Shown: positions 8,203-19,665, numbered from the stretch's first letter. The stretch: DNA of 49,747 nt from Desulfosarcinaceae bacterium (GCA_030066015.1 JASJCL010000024.1:1-49747), one strand, 5' to 3'. Program-made: numbers and translations. The notes: generated from the letters alone by a model not told the origin.

Positions 8203-9812
8203 CTACAACCGATGCGTCCGGATCTCCGCGATCCGCCCGGAGGCCAGCCGCAGGGTGTGGGTGATGCAGGCAGGGCGCTCGTCCTGATGATGGGTGACGT
8301 AGAGCAGCTGGCTGGTGCCCCTCGCGGCGATCGCGTCGAGCTGGGCGAGGAGAGCCTGGCGATGCCGGCGATCCAGCCCGGCGCATGGCTCGTCCAGCAC
8401 CAGCAAGGTGGGGCGCTTTACCAGGGCGCGTGCAATGAGGACCAACCGTTGCTGCCCGTGGGAGAGGTGTTCGAAGGCCTTGTCGGCCAGCGGTTCGATC
8501 TCCATCTGCTGCATCTGGCGAAAGGCGCTGCGCCGCTGCGCCTGGGAGCAGTGCCGATAAAGGCCCACCGTGTCGAACCAGCCGGAACAGACCACCTCAA
8601 AGGCGGTGAGCTTCTTTTGGTACCCCGCGTGGAAATGGGGCGTGACCAGGCCGATCTGCCGCTTGATCTCCCAGATGCTCTCTCCGCTGCCCCGACGGCG
8701 TCCGAAAAGATGGATCTCGTTGCTGTAGGCCTGGAGATGGTCGCCGCTGATCAGCGCCAGGAGGGTGGTCTTGCCCGCGCCATTGGGCCCGGCGATCGCC
8801 CAGTGCTGGTCGGGGTACATCTGCCAGGTGATATCATCGAGAACCCGTTTCGCTCCGTAGGCGACCGAGACGGAGCGCATCGCGATGAGGGGCGTAGCTG
8901 ACGTTTCGGTCGGGGTGCGCGGGGTGGGAAGTGTCACCGGACGGGGGGCGGGTCGCCGTCCAGGCCTTTGCGAATGCCAGAGCGGTGCGATGTCGTCGCG
9001 ACGCCCCTGTGCTGTGATGCGACCGTCGTCGAGCAAGGCCAGGTGGGAGATGGCGGGCAGCAACTCGACCGGGCGGTGGGTGATGAAGACCACCTTGAGA
9101 CCCGCCGCTACACGGTCGCTGATCAGGCGTTCAAGGTCGCAACGGGCCGCTGCGTCCAGTCCGTTATACGGCTCGTCGAGAATGAGGAGATGGGGCCGCT
9201 GGCTGAGGGCACGGGCGACGAGCACCCGGGCGATCTCCCCGCTGGAGAGGGCGCCTACCGGTGTCTCCAATAGGTGGCCGATGCCGGTTTGGGTCGCCAG
9301 TTCCTCAAGCCACAGCGGCCGCGCCGCGGACGACGCGCCGGTGCCCGTCGAGATGGCGGCCGTCAACAACAGGTCCCTCACCCGATACTCGCGGCACGTT
9401 CCGCGGCCACTGCCGGCGCTGAACTCAATCAGACGCTCCTGCCAGCGTGCCTGGGCCACCAGCTGGCGAGTCTGCTCGGGGGCCACGTAGGCCATGGGAA
9501 CCCGTTCGGCGTGGGTCGGCCGCCCCGCCGCGTAGTGGCGGATCACCCGGCCGGCCACGACGGGCACCTGCCCCAGGAGGGTGCGGGCGAGGGTGGTCTT
9601 GCCGCTGCCGTTGGGTCCGACGATGGCCCATCGTTCATCGTCGCGTATCTGCCAATTGGTGTGCTTCAGATACCAGCGATCGCGCAGGCGTACGGTAACG
9701 TTTGCCAGGGTGAGCCAGGGGCGTCCCGCCGGAGATCTGCTGGCGCGACCGCTGCGGTCGATCTCGTTTGGCCGCGGTTCGACGCTCATGGGACCGACTG
9801 CGTCGGCCCCCA

Positions 9813-9813
<1 letters not shown>
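8203..9813 (-). CDS. Tandem ABC ATPase, ModF/PhrA-like
   Basis: A 536-residue soluble protein with two complete ABC ATPase domains and no membrane segment. The first has Walker A GPNGSGKTT, a signature LSSGE and Walker B LLILDEP; the second has GPNGAGKTT, LSHGQ and LLVLDEPCAG. This layout matches ModF (PhrA), linked in E. coli to the molybdate locus but without a proven transport role. No molybdate transporter genes are adjacent. The ATG at 9813 overlaps the leuB stop (TGATG), suggesting coupling; an alternative ATG at 9789 would remove 8 residues. It is the last gene of the operon that starts with the ferritin-like protein. Confidence 0.88.
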
Positions 9814-11396
<1,583 letters not shown>

Positions 11397-11422
<26 letters not shown>

Positions 11423-11900
11423 CCCAGATCTTCCCCTTGACCTCGGCGTCGATGTCGGCCAGGAAGGCCAGGTGTTCCCGCTCCCAGTCGGCCAGCCAGG
11501 TGTAGAGGGCCTTCTCCTGCGCGTCGCCGGTGGCCGCGGCCCGTTCGCTGTAGAGGGCGATGGCGCGCTCCTCCATCAGCATGGCCGCGGAGATGGCGGC
11601 CGCCTCATAGCCCGCCCCGGAGATCTTGGATTTGACATCCTCACCGAGGACCTTGTTGGCCACGGCCTGGTGATTTTCGCTGAGGTAGCTACCGGCCACA
11701 AATGCACTGTTGGCTTTGTAGGCCTTGTATTGTTCCGCCAGCATTTGAATGTGTTGGCGCTCCTCATCGGCCATGATCTGGAAGAAGGACTTCACCGATT
11801 CATGGGCAGCGGAATCGGCCGCGTTCTGGTAGAAGGCCTTGCCGCGCGTCTCCAGCAAAATGGCACTTTTCAGAATCTCCAAGGGGGCTGCTTCGGCCAT
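11397..11900 (-). CDS. Ferritin-like/rubrerythrin-type diiron protein
   Basis: A 167-residue four-helix-bundle protein. LLETRGKAFYQNAAD (helix 1, with E17), MADEERQHIQML (helix 2, E-x-x-H), LMEERAIALYSERA (helix 3) and DWEREHLAFL (helix 4, E-x-x-H) supply the ligands of a carboxylate-bridged diiron centre. No rubredoxin CxxC domain is present, so it is erythrin-like rather than full rubrerythrin. Such proteins in anaerobes deal with peroxide or store iron. An AGGAGG lies just upstream of the ATG at 11900; a 22-residue in-frame extension is rejected on that basis. First gene of the Nudix-leuB-ABC operon. Confidence 0.88.
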
Positions 11901-12059
11901 GGGAACCTCCTGGTTTGTCGGTTGCGGGTGTGGGGCGGCGCACACTATACGGGAATTTGGGGCCAATCACAACCGCTCGTAGATCTGGGGCAGGCGTGGG
12001 GGGACCCGCCTTGAGGACAATTGGCGGGTCGGGTGGTTGGCTGGGGTGTCGCCTGCGTT

Positions 12060-12359
12060 TTAGTGCACCGCGGCGAGATCTTCGGCGTAGAGGTCATGCA
12101 GACGCTGCTTGAGCTCCTTGATGCGGCGGCTCTGCGCCTTGGTCGTACAGCGGGGTTCGCTGATCATAAAGAGGGCGTTGCCGATTTCGTCCAAGACGTG
12201 ACGATTGGCGCTGCACCATTCGCCTTTACAAAACCCCTGCATCCGGGCGGACTCCCGCAGGTCTTCTTCCAGATCTCTGACAGAGCGATCCAGGGCGTTG
12301 AGTTGGGTACCCCAGTCTAAACTATCTCTCTGTTCCCGCTCATCGAAGTGATACAACAT
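12060..12359 (-). CDS. Small unrecognised protein with clustered Cys and His
   Basis: A 99-residue, charged, predicted helical protein with no family I recognise. The middle holds FCKGEWCSANRHV, a C-x4-C followed by a histidine, and another cysteine lies in EPRCTTKAQ, so metal binding is possible. The C-terminal half (SRRIKELKQRLHDLYAED) looks like an amphipathic helix. A very strong AAGGAGGT ribosome binding site is correctly spaced before the ATG at 12359, which is the main reason to accept the gene over plus-strand shadows. It stands alone between the ferritin-like operon and the second Nudix gene. Confidence 0.7.
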   Translation of the reverse strand: MLYHFDEREQRDSLDWGTQLNALDRSVRDLEEDLRESARMQGFCKGEWCSANRHVLDEIGNALFMISEPRCTTKAQSRRIKELKQRLHDLYAEDLAAVH

Positions 12360-12470
12360 GATGGACCTCCTTGAAATTGCCGCTGTCAGCAGCGGTTGGC
12401 GACGTAATTGGGCAGCACCTATGGTAAGGCACCATATTTGGGATGCAAGCGTCCCCGTCGGCCAGGAGCT

Positions 12471-13028
12471 TCAGCGCTTAGGTGGCCCGGGGTGCGAAGG
12501 CGATTGTGCGCGTGGGTCCGCTTCCCGTCCGAAGCGTTTCAAATAGGCCTCGGCCTGGACCGTGAGGGGATAGGCCGACAACTGCGCTGGCGCGACGAAC
12601 CTTGCAGCGACCACCTCACGGCCATCGATGCGGATCCGGGGAGGGGTGCGGAGCCGTACTTCATAGTAAGCGCAGTGGTCCCGCACATAGTCCAAATGGC
12701 TCACCAGCGTGCCGCAATAGTGCAGTTGGTTGGGGAAGAGACGGATGCCAACCTCCTCTGCAACCTCGCGCACCGCTGCCCTGCGCGCCGGTTCGCCGGC
12801 GCGACGATTGCCGCCCGGCAGGGAATAAGCACGCCGGTAGCCGTTTTTCACCAGCAACAGGCGGTTCTCCCACCAGATGGCCACCAGGGTGCCGCTGCCC
12901 TTGGGACGGAAGAGAAACCAGAAGCAGCGGATGCCCAGATAGGCAAGCCGGTAGAGTTGTTGCCAGAGAAGTTTACGGAGACGGTCCGCACCGGCGGCCG
13001 CTCTCACCGTCGGGGTGGATCGGTACAT
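12471..13028 (-). CDS. Nudix hydrolase (second of two) with N-terminal hydrophobic segment
   Basis: A 185-residue protein with a full Nudix box from G72 to I95 (GGNRRAGEPARRAAVREVAEEVGI read in two parts). It is preceded by an unusual basic and aromatic N-terminus: LLWQQLYRLAYLGIRCFWFLF at about 20-40 is hydrophobic enough to associate with the membrane. It is only distantly like the Nudix protein of the leuB operon, so this is not a recent duplication. The reaction is probably hydrolysis of a nucleotide-linked substrate; specificity is unknown. The start codon is uncertain. Confidence 0.85.
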   Translation of the reverse strand: MYRSTPTVRAAAGADRLRKLLWQQLYRLAYLGIRCFWFLFRPKGSGTLVAIWWENRLLLVKNGYRRAYSLPGGNRRAGEPARRAAVREVAEEVGIRLFPNQLHYCGTLVSHLDYVRDHCAYYEVRLRTPPRIRIDGREVVAARFVAPAQLSAYPLTVQAEAYLKRFGREADPRAQSPSHPGPPKR

Positions 13029-13437
13029 GCCGTCCTCATCGGCAGGCCAGGGGGGCTGGATGGTCGTCCCAAAAGCCAGGTTGGAATCTGAATTGACCGC
13101 AAGCCGGACGATATGGCCGTTGGCGTTATTTGAACCTGATTACAATCGCTTATACATCAATTTGGTCAGTATTGGGAAATCTATGTTGCCATTTGAGGCC
13201 GGCCGCTTGCCGCCACCGCCGCCGCTGGGTTCAGCGGCGGATCTCGCCGCCACCGACTTCCGTCCCCGTCTGCGCCGACCGCGCCGGCTGTCGGAACCGG
13301 AGGACCGCCGCCGGGATAGGGCTTGCGGAAAGCGGCAATCTAATTGCATTATAAGCTAGTCCCCAACCCAATGGCACCCTGGTCCTCTTGTGCGCCCATC
13401 ATTCACACCCGGGTTCCTTCTGAAGAAAGGAGATCTT
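13029..13437. other. Divergent intergenic region upstream of ald
   Basis: About 410 bases without a recognisable gene between the leftward Nudix gene and the rightward ald. It contains an AT-rich patch at about 13130-13190 and a GC-rich hairpin at 13219-13240 (9-base arms CCGCCGCTG/CAGCGGCGG, 4-base loop). A poor promoter-like pair (TTGCGG, then CATTAT after 18 bases) lies around 13322-13351. Small reading frames here show no family features. I find no sigma-54 -24/-12 element, although a sigma-54 activator is encoded next to ald. Confidence 0.4.
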
Positions 13438-14550
13438 ATGCGAGTCGGTATCCTCAAGGAGATCAAGGAAAAGGAGAATCGCGTATCAATGACCCCCGCC
13501 GGCGTTGAGATAATGAAGCACAACGGCCATGAACTGCTGGTGGAGACCACTGCTGGGGTCGCCAGTGGCTTTGACGACGACGCCTACAAGGAGGCCGGTG
13601 CCGAGATCGCCCCGACACCCCAGGCGATCTTTGAGAGCTGCGATATGGTCATGCATGTCAAGGAGCCCCTGCCGCCCGAATACGGTTTGATCCGCAAAGA
13701 CCAGATCGTTTTCACCTATCTTCACTTGGCCGCCGCTGAAGCACTGACCAAAGCCCTCGTCAAGAGCGGATCCATCAATATCGCCTACGAAACCATCCAG
13801 AAGCCCGACGGCAGTCTGCCCCTGTTGACGCCCATGAGCGAAGTCGCCGGTCGCATGGCGATTCAAGAGGGGGCCAAGTATCTGGAGATGGTCCATGGTG
13901 GCGCCGGCATCCTGCTGGGCGGCGTACCCGGTGTGGATCCCGGTGTGGTGGTGGTGATCGGCGGCGGAGTGGTGGGGATCAACGCTGCAAAGATGGCCTG
14001 CGGACTGGGTGCGCGGGTCTACATCCTCGACATGAGCCTGGACCGCCTGCGCTATCTCAGCGACGTCATGCCGGCCAATTGCACCCCGCTCATGTCCAGT
14101 CCGGCCACCGTCCGCAAGCTCATCAAGGAGGCCGATGTGGTGGTGGGCGCAGTCCTGATTCCCGGTGCCAAAGCGCCCAAGCTCATCACCCGCGACATGC
14201 TCTCCTCCATGAAACGTGGCGCCGTGCTGGTGGACGTGGCCATCGACCAAGGGGGCTGCTTCGAGACCTCCAAAGCCACCACCCACACCGACCCCACCTA
14301 CGTGGTGGACGGCGTGATCCACTACTGCGTCGCCAACATGCCCGGCGCCGTGGCCAAGACATCCACCATGGCCCTCACCAACGCCACGCTGCCCTACGCG
14401 GTGGAGATCGCCAACAAGGGCTGGCGGCAGGCCATGCTAGAGAGCGAAGAGATACGCTTGGGGGCCAACGTGATACAGGGCAAGGTCACCTACCAGGGCG
14501 TCGCCGAGGCCTTCGGCATGAAGTACGTCCCGGTGGATACGCTGCTCTGA
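13438..14550 (+). CDS. ald: Alanine dehydrogenase
   Basis: A 370-residue NAD-dependent enzyme interconverting L-alanine and pyruvate plus ammonia. MRVGILKEIKEKENRVSMTP at the N-terminus, the conserved MSEVAGRMAIQEGAKYLE segment, the GGVPGVDPG loop, the VIGGGVVG dinucleotide-binding motif and the C-terminal HYCVANMPGAVAKTSTMALT are all typical of Ald. A strong AAAGGAGA lies before the ATG at 13438; an in-frame extension to 13390 is not family-like. It converges with an ACT-PAS-sigma54 activator, a plausible amino-acid-sensing regulator, but no regulatory site links the two. Confidence 0.97.
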   Translation: MRVGILKEIKEKENRVSMTPAGVEIMKHNGHELLVETTAGVASGFDDDAYKEAGAEIAPTPQAIFESCDMVMHVKEPLPPEYGLIRKDQIVFTYLHLAAAEALTKALVKSGSINIAYETIQKPDGSLPLLTPMSEVAGRMAIQEGAKYLEMVHGGAGILLGGVPGVDPGVVVVIGGGVVGINAAKMACGLGARVYILDMSLDRLRYLSDVMPANCTPLMSSPATVRKLIKEADVVVGAVLIPGAKAPKLITRDMLSSMKRGAVLVDVAIDQGGCFETSKATTHTDPTYVVDGVIHYCVANMPGAVAKTSTMALTNATLPYAVEIANKGWRQAMLESEEIRLGANVIQGKVTYQGVAEAFGMKYVPVDTLL

Positions 14551-14589
14551 CCGCTCCGCGTTACGCCCGCCGCCGCCGTTGTTCACCAA

Positions 14590-14619
14590 GATCCGGCCGG
14601 GTCCACGCCCGACCGGATC
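14590..14619. terminator. Hairpin between convergent ald and regulator
   Basis: Twelve-base arms (14590-14601 and 14608-14619) with one mismatch and a 6-base loop (TCCACG) lie in the short space between the two convergent stops. No T run follows in either direction, so it may be a weak or Rho-assisted terminator or an mRNA 3'-end stabiliser. Confidence 0.4.
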
Positions 14620-14657
14620 CAGACGCCCAAGCGAGTTGTCTTCCCGACTGCCCCCCA

Positions 14658-16241
14658 TCAGTCGCCGCGCAGCTTGTACCTATGCACCTTCTTGATCAGC
14701 GCCGTGTGGGAGAGGCCCAGTGTGCGTGCGGTCTGGCGGATACTGCTGTGGCGCTGGAGGGCGGCCTTGATGAGCTGTTTTTCATAATCGGCCACCAGGG
14801 CTTTCAGGGGCGCGGAGCGATCCACCGGACCGCCGCCGATACTTCGGGCCGGCATCTCGTGGCTGAAGAGAATGTTCTCCACGCCGATCAATTCTCCATC
14901 CGAGAGAATTGCCGCCCGCTCCACCACATTTTTGAGCTCGCGCACGTTGCCCGGCCAATCGTGTCCCATCAACTTCTGCAGGGCCGCCGCGGTGAGGGCG
15001 TGCACCGGCTGGTCCAGGTGCGACGCCATTCGGAAGAGAAAGTGGGCCACGAGCAGTTCGATGTCGTCCCTGCGGGCAGCCAGGGGCGGGATGTGGATGG
15101 GTAGAACGTTGATGCGGTAGTAAAGATCCTGACGGAATTTTCCGCCGGCCACCCGAGATTCCAGGTTGCGATTGGTGGCGGTGATGATGCGGGCGTTGAT
15201 GGGGATCTCCTTCGAGCCGCCGATTCGGCGCACCGACTTCTCCTGGATCAGCCGCAGTATCTTGGCCTGGGCGCTCAGGGGCATCTCGGCGATCTCGTCC
15301 AGAAAGACGCTGCCGCCTTTGGCATGCTCGAAAAGGCCGGCCTTGCCCTCGCGTTTGCTGCCCGTGAAAGCGCCGCCCACATAGCCGAACAATTCACTCT
15401 CGAGAAGATGTTCGGGTAGGGCGGCACAATTAATGGCAATGAAAGGGCCGCGGCGTCCACTGGCCGTATGGATGGCCCGGGCGAAGAGTTCCTTGCCGGT
15501 ACCGCTGTCTCCCCGCAGGGAGACGATGGAGGCCGTCGGTGCAATGCGCTCGGCAAAGGTGATGGCGTGACGAATGGCTTCGTTCTGACCAATGATGTCG
15601 CTGAAGCTGATCTGGTCGGGTTCGGCCAGCGAGCGCGCCAACAGGCGCACCTCCTTGACGTCCTTTGCGATTTGTACCGCCCCGATGACCTGGCCCGATC
15701 CATCGACGATGGGGTTGAAGGTGGCCACATATTGGAAGCGGCCATTGTCGGTCACCAGGTCTTGGCGGGCATGCTGAATCGACTTGCCCGCCAGACAGGC
15801 GCGCAGGCTGTCATCGGGCAGGTTGAGGCTCTCCACCGATCGGCCGATCACCTCCCGATCACCCACGCCCAGGGCCTTGCGTGCCACCGCGTTGATGGTG
15901 GTGATGCGGCCACCGGTGTCGATGGAGATCACCCCATCGCTGATGTTGTCCAATACCACCCGAAAACGGTTCTCGCGCTCTTCCTGGGGCAGGGTGGGAA
16001 TGAAGCGGATCTCCAGCAGCCCGGCCGCGTCGCCCAGAATGGTGAAGAGGTCCTCCAGGGAGGCGATGGCCAGTTCGCCCTCCGCCTCGAAGTAGAGGTG
16101 GGCCCGCTCCGCCTGTCGCACCACCTCCATACTGACGATGTTGAGTCCATGGCGGGCGAAGCTGACCGACACATCCGCGACGATTCCCACCCGGTCGGTG
16201 AAGACCAATTCGATCTTGTAGCTATGGGGATAGGCGCTCAC
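14658..16241 (-). CDS. Sigma-54-dependent activator with ACT and PAS domains (TyrR-like)
   Basis: A 527-residue regulator. Residues about 8-75 form an ACT-like domain ([20 protein letters not shown]), which usually binds amino acids. Residues about 90-195 form a PAS domain ([20 protein letters not shown]). The AAA+ domain (about 215-440) has Walker [13 protein letters not shown] and the sigma-54 contact loop GAFTGS. A Fis-type helix-turn-helix ends the protein ([23 protein letters not shown]). The order matches TyrR/PhhR, regulators of aromatic amino acid metabolism. The GTG at 16241 is preferred because GAGGAG lies 7 bases upstream; an ATG at 16271 adds ten residues. It converges on ald, a possible target. 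Confidence 0.92.
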   Translation of the reverse strand: MSAYPHSYKIELVFTDRVGIVADVSVSFARHGLNIVSMEVVRQAERAHLYFEAEGELAIASLEDLFTILGDAAGLLEIRFIPTLPQEERENRFRVVLDNISDGVISIDTGGRITTINAVARKALGVGDREVIGRSVESLNLPDDSLRACLAGKSIQHARQDLVTDNGRFQYVATFNPIVDGSGQVIGAVQIAKDVKEVRLLARSLAEPDQISFSDIIGQNEAIRHAITFAERIAPTASIVSLRGDSGTGKELFARAIHTASGRRGPFIAINCAALPEHLLESELFGYVGGAFTGSKREGKAGLFEHAKGGSVFLDEIAEMPLSAQAKILRLIQEKSVRRIGGSKEIPINARIITATNRNLESRVAGGKFRQDLYYRINVLPIHIPPLAARRDDIELLVAHFLFRMASHLDQPVHALTAAALQKLMGHDWPGNVRELKNVVERAAILSDGELIGVENILFSHEMPARSIGGGPVDRSAPLKALVADYEKQLIKAALQRHSSIRQTARTLGLSHTALIKKVHRYKLRGD

Positions 16242-16386
16242 AGGCACTCCTCGATTAGGGGGGTGCCCCACCCTATAACAACTCCCTAAAACGATTGCAA
16301 TTCGAGCCGGTATTGGCCAAAATGGGGCACCTTGCTTCAGCGATGGACCGCATCGCCCGCTGGGCGAGCCGGGAGAAAGGATAGCG

Positions 16387-17229
16387 ATGACAGCATCAAT
16401 TGAACGTGTGTCGATTCACGGCGGCCATAGCGGCGAGTTCTGCAATCACGCCGAAGACAGCCTCGCGGCAGTGGTCGCCGCCTACATCGCCAGAGGCTAT
16501 GCCTGGGTGGGGCTTACTGAGCATATGCCGCCGGTGAACGACACTTTTTGCTACCCGGAGGAGCGCGAGGCCGGACTCGACGCGGCACAGATGCGGGTAC
16601 GCTTCGCGCGGTACGTGCGCACTGCCCGCCGGCTGCAGCGGATCCATGCCGCCGAGCTAACGCTTTTTGTCGGGATGGAGGTCGAGACCTACCCCGGCAG
16701 CATCGCTCTGGCGCGAGAGCTTGCGGTGGAATATGAACTGGATTACTTGCTCGGCTCGATCCATCACGTGGACGCCATCCCCATCGACTACAATCAGGCC
16801 GAATACGCCCGCGCCGCCGCCGTCGCCGGGGGGCTGACCGCCCTCTATTGTCGCTATTTCGACCAGCAGTACGAGATGCTGGTTGAGCTCGCCCCGGCCG
16901 CCGTGGGCCATTTTGACCTGATCCGCATATTCGACCCGGATTATACCGAGCGACTCCGCAATCCCGAGGTCTGGCAGCGGGTGGTGCGCAACCTCACCCA
17001 TATGCGTGACAACGGCCTGATCCTCGACGTCAACCTGCGGGCCCTCTTAAAGGGCGCCCCCGATCCCTATCCCTGTCCCTCCATCCTGCACCAGGCCGCC
17101 GAATTGGGCCTGCATGTCGCCCCCGGCGACGACTCCCACGGGGTTGACAGCGTGGGCGCCTGCTGGGCGGAGGGGATGGCCGCCCTCCAGGCCGCTGGCG
17201 TGCCGCTCATTTGGAAACGTCCGGCCTGA
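16387..17229 (+). CDS. PHP-family phosphoesterase, histidinol-phosphatase-like
   Basis: A 280-residue PHP-domain protein. The metal-binding segments visible are [15 protein letters not shown] near the N-terminus, [10 protein letters not shown], the [12 protein letters not shown] strand, [18 protein letters not shown] and the C-terminal [10 protein letters not shown]. Together they indicate a trinuclear metal site of the HisJ/HisK type, so hydrolysis of histidinol phosphate or a similar phosphomonoester is likely. The first motif reads HGGHS instead of the usual HxHS. A GGAGAAAGGA precedes the ATG at 16387. No other his gene is near. It opens the run of plus-strand accessory genes. Confidence 0.88.
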   Translation: MTASIERVSIHGGHSGEFCNHAEDSLAAVVAAYIARGYAWVGLTEHMPPVNDTFCYPEEREAGLDAAQMRVRFARYVRTARRLQRIHAAELTLFVGMEVETYPGSIALARELAVEYELDYLLGSIHHVDAIPIDYNQAEYARAAAVAGGLTALYCRYFDQQYEMLVELAPAAVGHFDLIRIFDPDYTERLRNPEVWQRVVRNLTHMRDNGLILDVNLRALLKGAPDPYPCPSILHQAAELGLHVAPGDDSHGVDSVGACWAEGMAALQAAGVPLIWKRPA

Positions 17230-17344
17230 AGAGCGGTGCCATGGTGCGCCCAAGGGATTCAATTTCGGTTTCCTCCGCTGCCAGTGGCCCCTGCTGAACG
17301 GCGGCCGCGGGGGCGGATTCACCTCCAGCACAGGCGCTGAATCG

Positions 17345-18358
17345 ATGCCCGATACCCTGCGACAAAACGCACATGCGGTCATTTTGCCGGCGATCAGTTC
17401 ACTCCATTTAAGTGATGCGGTCAAACGGCTCCTCTCCGGCGGTGGTTGTTCACTGCTGCTCGGAGAGACGCGCGAAGAGTATTTGGCCAGAGAGATGGCC
17501 CGCGCCCGAAAAGTCGCGGAGACCCCGGACCGGTTCACCGCATTCACCCAACAAGCGACGTCTTTGACGGATCACCTGCTCATCGCGGTGGACCAAGAGA
17601 TCGCCGGGATTTGCCGCCTCCACGACTTGGTGCCGCCTTTCCCCTCGGTGGATGCACTACAGCGCATGCCGGCCGACGAATTTCAACGGCGATCCTCCCA
17701 AATTGCGACCGCCGCCAGAGCGCTTGGCATTAACTGCTTCCTCGGCCCCATCCTGGATATCGTCGGCGAACCCAATCCCTGGCTGGCTGGCAGAACCTGG
17801 TCAACCGATCCCCACCGAATCGCCACTCTTTCGGCTGCCTATATCCGTGGTGTGCAACGCTGCGGGATTGCCGCAGCGGCGAAGCACTTCCCCGGGTATG
17901 CCGCCATCGGACGGGATCCGGCCACCGATCCGAACGCCGCCATGACGGGTTCTATGGCGGCGATTGAGACCGGATTCATTCCCTTCAAGGCGGCCATCGA
18001 GAACGCGGTGGAGATCATCATGACGGGTCCGGCCATTGTGGAGGGGCTCGATCCCAGGACACCCGCGTCCCTGTCCGCACCCATCATCCAAATCCTGAAG
18101 CGGCGCCTGCATTTCCGTGGGGTGGTGCTGTCGGACGATTTGGATTCCCAGGCAACACTCAGGGGTCGGTCGGTTGCGCAGGTGGCCATCGATGCCTTGG
18201 CGGCGGGATCCGATCTGCTCCTGATGGCGGATCTCGATCATCAGCTTGACATCGTGGTGAACGCTATTCAGAATGCCGTCAACGCTGGTCATCTCTCCCG
18301 CGAGCGACTTGATGCCGCCGCAGACACGGTTCGTCGTGTCGCCAGGAGATATGCATGA
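17345..18358 (+). CDS. Glycoside hydrolase family 3-like protein with a degenerate acid/base loop
   Basis: A 337-residue GH3 (NagZ-like) TIM-barrel protein. Family landmarks are AVDQEIAGICRL, GINCFLGPILDIVGEPNPW, AAAKHFPGYA and FRGVVLSDDLDSQA, the last holding the catalytic aspartate nucleophile. NagZ enzymes release N-acetylglucosamine from peptidoglycan fragments, using a D-x-H dyad in the loop after KHFPG. Here that loop continues GYAAIGRDPATDPNAAM and has no clear DSH, so activity may be altered or lost. The ATG at 17345 begins the fold; an in-frame extension overlaps the PHP gene. The stop overlaps the next small gene (ATGA). Confidence 0.82.
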   Translation: MPDTLRQNAHAVILPAISSLHLSDAVKRLLSGGGCSLLLGETREEYLAREMARARKVAETPDRFTAFTQQATSLTDHLLIAVDQEIAGICRLHDLVPPFPSVDALQRMPADEFQRRSSQIATAARALGINCFLGPILDIVGEPNPWLAGRTWSTDPHRIATLSAAYIRGVQRCGIAAAAKHFPGYAAIGRDPATDPNAAMTGSMAAIETGFIPFKAAIENAVEIIMTGPAIVEGLDPRTPASLSAPIIQILKRRLHFRGVVLSDDLDSQATLRGRSVAQVAIDALAAGSDLLLMADLDHQLDIVVNAIQNAVNAGHLSRERLDAAADTVRRVARRYA

Positions 18359-18615
18359 TCCAGCGGATCGGTCATTTTGACGGAATAGAGGTGCCGCCGT
18401 TTTTCCGGAGGGTCGAAGCTGACGGTGCGCATGTTCTACCGATCACCCATCGGGACTGCCTGGCGGTGACCCAAACCGTCGCCGGTGAGCACCCGGAGAA
18501 GGTCAACTACTCCCCGGAAGAGGATGACGTCTTGCTGGCGCAGGCCGCGGCAACCGCACTCGGCGGCGTCTTCTGCGATCGCCGCGAGACCGGATGCAGC
18601 GCCATCGGCCGATGA
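18355..18615 (+). CDS. Small unrecognised protein coupled to the GH3-like gene
   Basis: An 86-residue protein I do not recognise. It starts at an ATGA overlap with the GH3-like gene and has AGGAGA seven bases upstream, so it is probably translated together with it. The N-terminal half (MIQRIGHFDGIEVPPFFRRV) looks like part of an alpha/beta fold; a central acidic NYSPEEDDVL and two late cysteines are visible. No signal peptide or membrane segment. Codon use matches its neighbours. It could be a truncated remnant of a larger enzyme. Confidence 0.55.
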   Translation: MIQRIGHFDGIEVPPFFRRVEADGAHVLPITHRDCLAVTQTVAGEHPEKVNYSPEEDDVLLAQAAATALGGVFCDRRETGCSAIGR

Positions 18616-18650
18616 CGCGGGTGATCTTTTAGCCCAGAAAGGTGATTTCG

Positions 18651-19565
18651 ATGCAGAGACGGGGACGACGATGGGGAGCGGTTCTGCTGACCACCCTCCT
18701 TCTACTGGTGATGCCGGCGCTTCTGAAAGAGAAGGGCCCACCGCCGCTTCACGGGCCGGAATTGACAAGCCTCCGCTACACGGAGGTGTTCTTCGAGAAT
18801 GGGCATGCGGGTATCCGGCTGGCCGGCATGCTCTTTTTGCCCGACGGCGGAGGACCGTTCCCCACGGCCGTCATCATTCATGGCTCAGGGACGAGTCGAC
18901 GGAACAGCGTCTGGTATCTGTCCCTCGCGCAATTCTTGCAGAACCATGGGGTAGCGGTATTGCTTCCCGACAAGCGGGGCAGTGAAAAATCGGAAGGGCA
19001 ATGGCTGGGTGCGAATTTTGAGGACCTGGCCACCGACACCATCAGCGCCGTCGCCTATGTGAAACACCAAGATCGGTTTGCGCCTGCCGCCATCGGACTG
19101 ATTGGGATGAGCCAGGGGGGTTGGATTGCGCCCATCGCCGCTTCGCAGTCCAGCGATATCGCCTTCGTTGTCAGCATGTCCGGCGCGGCTGTCACGACAA
19201 CGGCCCAACTTCTCCATGAAGAGGTGCACAATATTGCGCCGTATACCTACCACTTCATCGCGAAATTGATCGCCCCCCTGACGGCCCGCAACCTCATGAA
19301 AAAGCCGTTCTTCACCCCCGTTGCCGGTTTCGACCCCATCCCCTATTGGAAGAAAATCAATCTCCCGGTATTTTTCGCCTTCGGTGAAAACGATCCGAAT
19401 GTGCCGGTCGATGACTCGCTCGCACGCTTACAGACGCACCAGCTGCATCACTTTGTGACAAAAACCTATCCAAATGGCGGCCATGCCATACGGGATCGGC
19501 AGACCAACGCCCTCAGCGAAGCATTTTTAATGGACCTGGTTCGATTCATCGGGCAGGTTCGCTGA
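18651..19565 (+). CDS. Alpha/beta hydrolase with signal anchor (dienelactone-hydrolase/peptidase-like)
   Basis: A 304-residue serine hydrolase. The first about 27 residues (MQRRGRRWGAVLLTTLLLLV...) form a signal peptide or anchor, so it acts in the periplasm or on the membrane. The fold shows VIIHGSGTSRR (oxyanion strand), LLPDKRGSEKS, the nucleophile elbow GMSQGGW, the acid region FGENDPNVPVD and a late GGHAIRD histidine, giving an intact catalytic triad. The substrate is unknown. The ATG at 18651 has AAAGGTG upstream; a GTG at 18642 in frame is less likely because the ribosome binding site would overlap it. Confidence 0.85.
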   Translation: MQRRGRRWGAVLLTTLLLLVMPALLKEKGPPPLHGPELTSLRYTEVFFENGHAGIRLAGMLFLPDGGGPFPTAVIIHGSGTSRRNSVWYLSLAQFLQNHGVAVLLPDKRGSEKSEGQWLGANFEDLATDTISAVAYVKHQDRFAPAAIGLIGMSQGGWIAPIAASQSSDIAFVVSMSGAAVTTTAQLLHEEVHNIAPYTYHFIAKLIAPLTARNLMKKPFFTPVAGFDPIPYWKKINLPVFFAFGENDPNVPVDDSLARLQTHQLHHFVTKTYPNGGHAIRDRQTNALSEAFLMDLVRFIGQVR

Positions 19566-19665
19566 ACAAAACGCTCACTGGTGGCGGTCCACAAGGGGGC
19601 AGCGGCCGCCGATCGGCCACCACCGACTGGCGTCAGTGGCCGACGGGGGAAGAAGAGGTTTCAAC

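Noticed and set aside
13380-13437. Sigma-54 promoter upstream of ald
   Set aside because: A TGGCAC occurs near 13372, but no TTGC element lies at the needed spacing.
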